Positions 58,546 through 64,000 of a stretch of 64,000 bases of DNA are shown here, one piece after another (position 1 is the stretch's first letter; each line of letters starts with the position of its first letter). The translations under genes and the position numbers were made by a program. The notes beneath the pieces were generated by a model. That model ran no database searches. It was given only the letters and a program-made list of their open reading frames with translations, and was not told the origin of the DNA. The stretch spans positions 211,234 through 275,233 of the forward strand of contig CAKUWY010000002.1 of NCBI GenBank assembly GCA_934699585.1, written 5' to 3'. Source of the DNA: an uncultured Fibrobacter sp. Lineage in GTDB: Bacteria; Fibrobacterota; Fibrobacteria; Fibrobacterales; Fibrobacteraceae.

Positions 58546-59904
58546 CTGTTTGGCCGTTTCTTCTGCAGCCTCTTCGCCATGATGGGGCTTGGAGACAAGG
58601 CTCATGTAGATGGTGCCGAGAATCGCCGCACTGAAGCTACCCAGCAAAATGCCGAGCTTTGCAGAATCCTGACGGTCACCTACATCAAAGGCAAGGCCTG
58701 CCACAAAGAGCGCCATGGTAAAGCCGATACCTGCCAGCATGCCGCCACCCCAAAGGACCTTCCAGGAGTAGCTGGGCTGCTTGGAAATGCCAATCTTTAC
58801 AGAGAGCAGGCTGAACAGGAAAATACCGATGGGCTTGCCGAACACGAGGGCTAAGGCCACCGCACCCATCACAGGGACTTCCACACCGCCCAACTTGACT
58901 TCGACGCCCGCATTGCTGAGCGCGAACAGCGGCATGATAAAGAAGTTCACCCAAGGCACCAACGGCTTGAAAAGCCGTTCCTGCATGGGAATGCTTTCGC
59001 GGGCGCCACGCTTGAGCATGGTGAACACCTCGTACTGTTCATTCCTGTCCTTAGTTTCGCCCGAAAGCTTGTCGCCAACACTCCCCGCAAAGTGCGCCAG
59101 CTTGCCCTTGGCAAGAACCGCCTTCGCAGGCACAGAAAGCCCAAGCAGCACACCTGCAATTGTCGGGTGCACGCCGCTCTTGACAAAGAATGCCCAGACC
59201 GCAACGCCGATAATGTGGAACAGAAACAGGTTGCGAACCCCTATGCGGAAGAACACATTGATCAGAGCCAGCAGGGCAAAGCCCATGCCCAGGGCCGCAA
59301 AATTGATACCGTCACCGCTGGGGTAACCGATAGCAATCACAAGGATGGCACCGATATCGTCGGCAATAGCGAGAGTCAAAATCATCACGCGGAGAGCATG
59401 CGGCACCTTCTTGCCGAGAATCGCCATACAGCCCACCACGAAGGCAATATCGGTGGCCGTCGGGATTCCCCATCCGTGTCCAGCACCAGCAGGACAAAGA
59501 GCCAGGTAAATCAATGCAGGGAACAGCATGCCGCCCGCCGCCGCAATGATGGGCAGGCTTGCCGCCTTGGGGTCGTGCAGTTCACCGTAGGCAATCTCCC
59601 CCTTCACCTCAAGACCGATGTTGAAGAAGAAGATGGTCATCATCGCATCGTTGATGAACCAGTGCAAATCCGCAGCACCCACCCAACTGCCGATGGTCAG
59701 GGCAAAAGGCAAATGCCAAACGTGATGATAACTCTCGGGGCTCAGGTTCGCCCACAAAAGTGCAGCAACCGTCATGATGATAAGGACGATACCGCCCGTG
59801 GTTTCCACCTTCATCAGGCGTTCCATGGGCGTGATAATCCTACGGATAGGGGTATCCGGGAACAATTCCTCAATCTTATCGCTGCTTGTTACTTTTGCGG
59901 ACAT
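58540..59904 (-). CDS. nhaA: Na+/H+ antiporter NhaA
   Basis: 454 residues with about twelve membrane helices. NhaA marks are GGIVLIIMTVAALLWAN, FFFNIGLEVKGEIAYGELHDPKAA, GWGIPTATDIAFVVGCMAILG and LTLAIADDIGAILVIA (the two Asp of the ion site, IADD). It expels sodium in exchange for protons. Length is above the E. coli protein because of a charged loop (about 290-310). Single gene. Confidence 0.96.
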   Translation of the reverse strand: MSAKVTSSDKIEELFPDTPIRRIITPMERLMKVETTGGIVLIIMTVAALLWANLSPESYHHVWHLPFALTIGSWVGAADLHWFINDAMMTIFFFNIGLEVKGEIAYGELHDPKAASLPIIAAAGGMLFPALIYLALCPAGAGHGWGIPTATDIAFVVGCMAILGKKVPHALRVMILTLAIADDIGAILVIAIGYPSGDGINFAALGMGFALLALINVFFRIGVRNLFLFHIIGVAVWAFFVKSGVHPTIAGVLLGLSVPAKAVLAKGKLAHFAGSVGDKLSGETKDRNEQYEVFTMLKRGARESIPMQERLFKPLVPWVNFFIMPLFALSNAGVEVKLGGVEVPVMGAVALALVFGKPIGIFLFSLLSVKIGISKQPSYSWKVLWGGGMLAGIGFTMALFVAGLAFDVGDRQDSAKLGILLGSFSAAILGTIYMSLVSKPHHGEEAAEETAKQE

Positions 59905-59937
59905 AGAACCTACAAGGAAAGTGAAACAGCTTAAATG

Positions 59938-60444
59938 CTACTTCTGAGCAGCGTCGGCAATGCACTTGCCATACGCCTGCTGTTCTTCCTGACAGCCACT
60001 CGGGTTTTCTTCCATGCATTCTGCCATGGCATCGCTCAGACTTTCACAATCACTAATGTCGGGCATGGACTTATTGTCCAAATCGGCGTCTTCATCATCC
60101 TCATCATCGTCGAGAAGTGCGTCGCAGTCCATGTTCTTAGCACTTTCATCGTAGAAGTAAACCGTTCCGGAAATACCATCTTCGGTCGATTGACAGGTCT
60201 TCGCGGCACCCGATTCGCATCCACCATCCTTGAAAGTCGCTTCAGTGATGAATAAACCGTCCTTTACGCATGCCGTCTTCACCGAATCAGCCACATCGGA
60301 CGAGGTTTCAGCGCACATTTTCGAGCCCATGAAAGTCATGGTGCAAGAAATCTTGCTGTCGGACGAGCTTGAGCTGTCACTACAAGCTACCATAGACAAG
60401 GCAAGCAGAGCGGTCAGGGGAAGAAGGATTTTTTTGATAGACAT
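59938..60444 (-). CDS. Cys-rich lipoprotein of unknown function
   Basis: 168 residues from ATG 60444 with AAGGAG upstream. Lipobox LSMVAC, poly-Ser, a Cys-containing small domain (KISCTMTFMGSKMCAET, ACVKDGLFITEATF), an acidic Asp/Glu run, and a coiled-coil helix-C pattern at the end (CESLSDAMAECMEENPSGCQEEQQAYGKC). Not recognised. Confidence 0.82.
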   Translation of the reverse strand: MSIKKILLPLTALLALSMVACSDSSSSSDSKISCTMTFMGSKMCAETSSDVADSVKTACVKDGLFITEATFKDGGCESGAAKTCQSTEDGISGTVYFYDESAKNMDCDALLDDDEDDEDADLDNKSMPDISDCESLSDAMAECMEENPSGCQEEQQAYGKCIADAAQK

Positions 60445-60509
60445 GTGTGTCTCCTTGTTGATTTTTGGGAATTGTCTACTCTTATTTAAATCTAAGTAAT
60501 TTTTTCCTG

Positions 60510-61679
60510 TTAGAAAAACTGGGGCGGCCAACGGGGGTTCTTGGAGGACATGTCGATCTTGTAGAAGTCCTTCTCGAAACGTCCGTCGTCCAGGCCGTAC
60601 ATTTGCATCACGTGGCGGGCAATCCACTTGCCGAGCTTCATCACGGTGAGCTTCTTGCGGAGGCGTCCCTGGCAGTCGCGGTTCATGATGTCGGGCAGAG
60701 TAGACGTGGTAAGTATTTCGTCGATGGCCGGGCTGTTCAGCTTTTCGCGGGCCTCGGGGCTCGTGTGGAAGTGGGTCACGCCGAAGCACACGCGGTTGGG
60801 GTTGCCCTTCTTGATGTGTTCGCAGCACTGCACGATCGTAGTACCCGTGCGGACCATGTCGTCGAACACGATCACGTCCTTGCCTTCGATTTCTTCGATG
60901 CTGATGTCCGAAAGTTCCGGGTTGAAAGTCATGCTGATTTCACGTTCGCCGGTACGGACCTTGTCCATCACCACGCGCTTGCATTCAGGCAGGTCCAGGG
61001 CCTCGTAGACGGCGTTCATGAAGGGGCGTGCGCCCTTGTCCGGAGAGACAATCACCAGGTTGTTACCGTCCTTGCCGGTCTGCACAAAATTGCTGTTCTT
61101 GATGTAGTGGGCGTAGGCGTCCGTGGGAATCAAATTGTGGAAATTATCCTTGCCGAAAATGTCGGCGAAAAGGTTCTGCACCTTCACGCTGTGGTTGTGT
61201 ACCGTCACCACGGCATCTACGCCAGAAGTCTTGAGGAGCTGCGCGTACAGGAGACTGGTGAAAGCCTGTCCGTCAAATTTCTTGAGGTCAATATCCGGGC
61301 GGTCCTTTTCCAGTTCGCCTACGCGGTGGGGCCCTCTGTCCTGGGCGCTGTAGAACAGGTCCGGTTCAACCAAGACAACCTGTTCGGCTCCGTTGTCCTT
61401 CGCGGCACGGGCCAGGATGCAGTTACGCATGGCGTAATCGTTACGGCTGCGTTCGTGGTTCGAGACCGAGCAAATCAAGACAATCTTGCCTTCCAGGCGG
61501 CGGCCGATATGTTCCATATCGTCCACGTCCAGGCCGTAGCGGGGGCAGAATTCGGAGTTTGCGAAGGTCTTCAGGGAGACCACGTCGGAAATATCTTCAC
61601 GAAGACCGATGTACTGGGCCATGTCGATGGCGAACGGGTCGTCGGTGAAGTTACCGGTCACGATAAAACGATCAGACAT
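60510..61679 (-). CDS. prs: Ribose-phosphate pyrophosphokinase
   Basis: 389 residues, longer than the ~315 of the classical enzyme, with extra N- and C-terminal segments. Makes PRPP from ribose 5-phosphate and ATP. The PRPP-binding loop is IVFDDMVRTGTTIV and the metal/flexible-loop region HNHSVKVQNLF; VSPDKGARPFMNAV is the ATP-site loop. AAGG precedes ATG 61679. PRPP feeds the same purine pathway as purA. Confidence 0.94.
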   Translation of the reverse strand: MSDRFIVTGNFTDDPFAIDMAQYIGLREDISDVVSLKTFANSEFCPRYGLDVDDMEHIGRRLEGKIVLICSVSNHERSRNDYAMRNCILARAAKDNGAEQVVLVEPDLFYSAQDRGPHRVGELEKDRPDIDLKKFDGQAFTSLLYAQLLKTSGVDAVVTVHNHSVKVQNLFADIFGKDNFHNLIPTDAYAHYIKNSNFVQTGKDGNNLVIVSPDKGARPFMNAVYEALDLPECKRVVMDKVRTGEREISMTFNPELSDISIEEIEGKDVIVFDDMVRTGTTIVQCCEHIKKGNPNRVCFGVTHFHTSPEAREKLNSPAIDEILTTSTLPDIMNRDCQGRLRKKLTVMKLGKWIARHVMQMYGLDDGRFEKDFYKIDMSSKNPRWPPQFF

Positions 61680-61732
61680 AATTACGCCTTGATGTTAAAG
61701 TTGATGTATTGGGTATCGGAAATATAAAATTT

Positions 61733-62668
61733 TTAGAACCTGCGCACTACGAGAATATCAAAAGCGGCCACGAATTTCTCCTCGAGATGCTCGCCAAAGG
61801 CAATGAGGGAATACCCGCACTTGAGGACCACGTTCCACGACCAACTTTCGCCGATGTAGCCCAGGGCGGTTTTCATGTCGGCCTCGGGCAGCAGCAAATT
61901 TCCGTCGTCGGCATACTCGCGACCGTAGGCCACACCCACAACGCCCCAGAGGTTCCAGAAATACCCGTTGTCATAGACGAAGGTGTAGGTGTAGCCCATG
62001 TCGCCCCAAAAGCTGGTAATGTCCCGCTTGTCGTCTTCGTAGCCCAGCACGCCGTCTTTATCCTCGGCATAATTGTGCTGCAGGCGCCCGCCGATAACCA
62101 TGCTCCCTGCCGAACTTTTCTGCCGTCGGTCCAAAAAGTAGGCGCTCCTGGGGGCAAACCTGCCGCCTGCGGTAGCCATCCAGAGCATGGAAAAATACAT
62201 GTCGAACACCGTAAGGTCTATAAAACTGTCATCGTCGCTGTCTTCCAGGTTCTGGGAAAAACCGCTGTAATAGCGAACCTTGGCGGTAAGCCACCAATCC
62301 CCCGGAAAAAGGTCCAGGCCGGTCTCGAAGGTCTTGGAGTCGGAATGCCCTTTGCTGGTGGTAAAGGGGAGGCCGTACTTGAAGTCGAAGGAAATATCCC
62401 AGGAAGTGCCGAACAGGGTAAACAGGCTGTCGTAACCAAACCCGATACCTACGTCCACAGGCCGGTTGGAAACCAGGGGTTCGTCCCCGATGGCCGAATT
62501 CTTGACCATCATGAAGTTGTAGTCGCACAAGAAGCGGAGCGAAATCCGTTCCCGAAATTTCGAGACGGCCGGCTCATCGGGTTCCTGCGGTTCGGCACTG
62601 GCAGGGGCCGCAAAGACGGTACACGCCAGGAGCAGGAGCGGCAAAATTCTTGTCAAAAAAAGCTTCAT
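61733..62668 (-). CDS. Outer-membrane beta-barrel-like protein
   Basis: 311 residues from ATG 62668. Signal peptide (ILPLLLLACTVFAAPASA), then amphipathic beta strands with aromatic girdles (DISFDFKYGLPF, WLTAKVRYYSGF, MGYTYTFVYDNGYFWNLWGVVGVAYG) and a C-terminal strand (FVAAFDILVVRRF) ending in Phe, the Bam recognition pattern. Possible DUF4421-type barrel. Function unknown. Confidence 0.85.
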   Translation of the reverse strand: MKLFLTRILPLLLLACTVFAAPASAEPQEPDEPAVSKFRERISLRFLCDYNFMMVKNSAIGDEPLVSNRPVDVGIGFGYDSLFTLFGTSWDISFDFKYGLPFTTSKGHSDSKTFETGLDLFPGDWWLTAKVRYYSGFSQNLEDSDDDSFIDLTVFDMYFSMLWMATAGGRFAPRSAYFLDRRQKSSAGSMVIGGRLQHNYAEDKDGVLGYEDDKRDITSFWGDMGYTYTFVYDNGYFWNLWGVVGVAYGREYADDGNLLLPEADMKTALGYIGESWSWNVVLKCGYSLIAFGEHLEEKFVAAFDILVVRRF

Positions 62669-62852
62669 CAAAGGCCTACGGGCACAAATATAGAAGGATA
62701 AAATCTATCAACAAGGCATCATCGAGTCATTTTTCTTGGTTTTTGCCTGCCTTGTCGTGTGTTTATATATTGTTAATTATGCGTTATTTAATTGTGATGA
62801 CATTTTACGAGTTAATTTCCAATTCAAACAGATTATTCACAAAATCCATATT

Positions 62853-62868
62853 TGTTTCACGTGAAACA
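62853..62868. promoter_or_regulatory. parS centromere site
   Basis: TGTTTCACGTGAAACA, a perfect 16-bp palindrome identical to the widely conserved ParB-binding parS consensus. Confidence 0.92.
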
Positions 62869-62944
62869 TTTGTTTTAGCGGTCAAATTATCCCCATTTGT
62901 GGAAAACCTGTGGGATATTATTCATATTCTATCCACAAAAATAA

Positions 62945-62975
62945 ATGTCTAACCAATTGGCTAGACATTTTTGTT
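62945..62975. terminator. Hairpin with T-run in the origin-like region
   Basis: ATGTCTA(A)CC-AATT-GG(C)TAGACAT followed by TTTTTGTTT; A-rich bases precede it, so it may end transcripts from both sides. Confidence 0.65.
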
Positions 62976-63070
62976 TATATTTTGTTTAGAAATTTTATCA
63001 ACATTCCAAGCCATTTTCCGGGCAATTATCCGCCGAAAAAATGGAACGAGAAATCTAGAAAAATCTAAAC

Positions 63071-63469
63071 TTAAAATTTCACGGTGCGGGGTGCCGCCGT
63101 GAAACTGTAGAACGTGGCAGTCGCGTCCTTGAAGTAGAGGGTCTCGGTGTTGTCGTCGTCGGGGGAATACATGGACTTGAGTTCCGGATAGTGTTCCAGC
63201 ATGTCCACCTTCGGTTCGCGACGGTCGTCACGGACCAGGGTACCGGCGACACGGACCCACTTGGAGCCGGACTTGTCCATGGCACAGATTTCGACCTTGC
63301 CGTTCTTCTGGATCTGCTTGGAGCAGTCCTTGGACTTGCCGGTCTGGATATAGAGCTTGCCCTCGAAAATGTTGGCGGTACCGAACGGGCGGACGCGGGG
63401 CTGATCATTATCTACCGTCGCCAAAAAGTAGGCGCCGGCATCCTTGAGAAATTTTACGACTTCTTCCAT
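63071..63469 (-). CDS. Pyridoxamine 5'-phosphate oxidase-family protein
   Basis: 132 residues. AYFLATVDNDQPRVRPFGTANIFEGKLYIQTGKSKD and EICAMDKSGSKWVRVAGTLV are typical of the FMN-binding split-barrel, small PNPOx-like group in anaerobes. Likely flavin- or F420-like-dependent, substrate unknown. There is no ribosome binding site before the ATG; the CCTAACC repeat starts 12 nt upstream of it. Confidence 0.93.
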   Translation of the reverse strand: MEEVVKFLKDAGAYFLATVDNDQPRVRPFGTANIFEGKLYIQTGKSKDCSKQIQKNGKVEICAMDKSGSKWVRVAGTLVRDDRREPKVDMLEHYPELKSMYSPDDDNTETLYFKDATATFYSFTAAPRTVKF

Positions 63470-63481
63470 AGTTTTGTTTAG

Positions 63482-63517
63482 GGGTTAGAGGTTAGAGGTT
63501 AGGGGTTAGGGGTTAAG
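63482..63517 (-). repeat. Telomere-like (CCCCTAA/CCTCTAA) repeat before the PNPOx-family gene
   Basis: Five 7-bp units (CTAACCC or CTAACCT) on the minus strand directly upstream of the 63469 start codon, where a ribosome binding site would be expected. Confidence 0.75.
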
Positions 63518-63593
63518 GAATGTGGGGTGTGGAGTGTGTGATGATGAGAGTCGAGCGACAAATTCAGTGGTTAGGATTGAAAGTCTCAAAAGG

Positions 63594-63643
63594 TGTCATC
63601 CTCGCGGGCCTTCTTCGTCATCCCCGACTTGGTCGGGGATCCG
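63594..63643. repeat. REP-like hairpin, copy 8, with a partial copy
   Basis: GTCATCCCCGACTTGGTCGG closes with GGATCC (63617-63643); GTCATCCTCGCGG just upstream is a partial member. Confidence 0.75.
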
Positions 63644-63702
63644 CTAGAGGTTTCAGAGGATGGGTCACTTCGCTTTGGGGTGCGAGAAATGCAATCTCAC
63701 AA

Positions 63703-64000
63703 CTAATTCCCGATGAACTCCTCCTTATATATTCTTTCCATCTCCTCGCTGAAGCAGCAGAAGATGACTTTCTTGACTCTTTGGGCCGGAAAATTCCGGA
63801 CCGTTTTCACGGCAATCTTGGTGGCCGCCTCCCAGGGGTAGCCATAAACTCCACAAGAAATAGCGGGGAAGGCGACCGTCTCGCAGCCGTTCTTCTCGGC
63901 CAGGTCAAGGCAGCTTTTGTAGCAGGATTCCAGCAGTTCGGGTTCGCCGTGAAGGCCGTCCCGATAGATAGGCCCCGGAGTATGAATGACGAACTTGGCC
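63703..64000 (-). CDS. Macro-domain protein, C-terminal part
   Basis: About 98 codons are inside the window; the N-terminus is beyond the right edge. KFVIHTPGPIYRDGLHGEPE, CYKSCLDLAEKNG, VAFPAISCGVYGYP and CCFSEEMERIYKEE match O-acetyl-ADP-ribose deacetylase-type macro domains (YmdB-like). It would remove ADP-ribose or O-acetyl groups. The ligand loop ISCGVYGYP is intact. Confidence 0.93.
   Translation of the reverse strand, partial: AKFVIHTPGPIYRDGLHGEPELLESCYKSCLDLAEKNGCETVAFPAISCGVYGYPWEAATKIAVKTVRNFPAQRVKKVIFCCFSEEMERIYKEEFIGN

Larger units (their letters stand above)
62761..63003. other. Candidate replication origin: DnaA-box cluster and parS
   Basis: A 400-bp gene-free, very AT-rich stretch. 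Near-consensus DnaA boxes (one mismatch to TTATCCACA) at 62833 (TTATTCACA), 62887 (TTATCCCCA), 62898-62906 (reverse, TTTTCCACA), 62929 (CTATCCACA) and 62995 (TTATCAACA). AT-rich TTTATATATTGTTAATTATG at 62762 could unwind. The parS site lies within it. No dnaA, dnaN or parAB gene is in view, so a parS region near the origin, not the origin itself, remains possible. Confidence 0.5.

Noticed and set aside
62669..63070. 100-codon plus-strand frame over the parS region
   Set aside because: AT-rich frame running through DnaA boxes and parS, with no ribosome binding site and no family.
1..64000. tRNA or rRNA genes
   Set aside because: I looked in all longer gaps for T-loop (GGTTCRANTCC) and acceptor pairing and saw none.

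Overview
The window looks like a chromosome segment of a Fibrobacter (phylum Fibrobacterota). This rests on a TIGR02147-family regulator (a family first defined in Fibrobacter succinogenes), many lipoproteins with Ser-rich linkers, a secreted PL9-type pectate lyase with a Fibrobacter-style C-terminal domain, and a Dcu-type C4-dicarboxylate transporter that suits a succinate producer. The genus call is an inference from gene content. The recurring -10 hexamer is TATATT, best seen in TTGACA-N17-TATATT at 53484-53512.

Layout. 1-5.1 kb: minus-strand run purA, Crp/Fnr regulator, PASTA protein, TPR lipoprotein, lipoprotein. 5.1-5.8 kb: gene-free stretch with an eight-half-site array of GGGGCATATAA, then a terminator-like leader and a PD-(D/E)XK nuclease-like gene. 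6.6-10.5 kb: relic of a Vat-type acetyltransferase, a 24-bp tandem repeat, then lipoprotein/TIGR02147 regulator/lipoprotein. 10.5-16.3 kb: hydrolase, Vat-type acetyltransferase, MoxR ATPase, barrel-like lipoprotein, MNT/HEPN toxin-antitoxin pair with a third small ORF, SMR transporter. 16.3-22.4 kb: Dcu transporter, GNAT, exported Cys protein, acyltransferase 3, lipoprotein, membrane-anchored protein, sigma-70 factor. 22.6-29.3 kb: plus-strand envelope cluster (methyltransferase, GT4, flippase-like membrane protein, a UvrD helicase/PlsC acyltransferase fusion, murI, unknown). 29.4-35.1 kb: Fic protein lacking the catalytic His, Gfo/Idh/MocA-TolB fusion, thioredoxin-like protein, AlbA_2 regulator.

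35-54.6 kb is an accessory defence island. A type I restriction-modification system is dispersed over 17 kb on one strand: hsdM (51.7-53.3 kb), hsdS (48.1-49.2 kb), hsdR (36.2-39.5 kb). Between the parts lie a GxxExxY gene bracketed by identical 85-bp imperfect palindromes, three AlbA_2/HATPase/winged-helix paralogues (one at the edge of the island), and an AT-rich operon directly coupled to hsdS. That operon encodes a HEYSH metallopeptidase, a proteasome-like Ntn-hydrolase with its Thr right after Met1, a KAP P-loop NTPase, an unrecognised winged-helix-like protein, a TPR protein, a broken MBL-fold gene and two HEPN-like proteins. This hsdS-coupled peptidase / Ntn-hydrolase / KAP NTPase set is my best candidate for an undescribed system. 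A RhuM-type protein closes the island.

54.8-64 kb: pectate lyase, stand-alone HEAGH (M41-like) peptidase, flavin reductase, lipoproteins, nhaA, prs, outer-membrane-like protein, then an AT-rich stretch with a perfect parS palindrome and five near-consensus DnaA boxes (possible replication origin), a PNPOx-family protein and a partial macro-domain gene. At least eight REP-like hairpins (GATCCCCG..CGGGGATGAC type) are scattered through the window; two of them sit inside reading frames. I see no rRNA, tRNA, IS element or CRISPR array.
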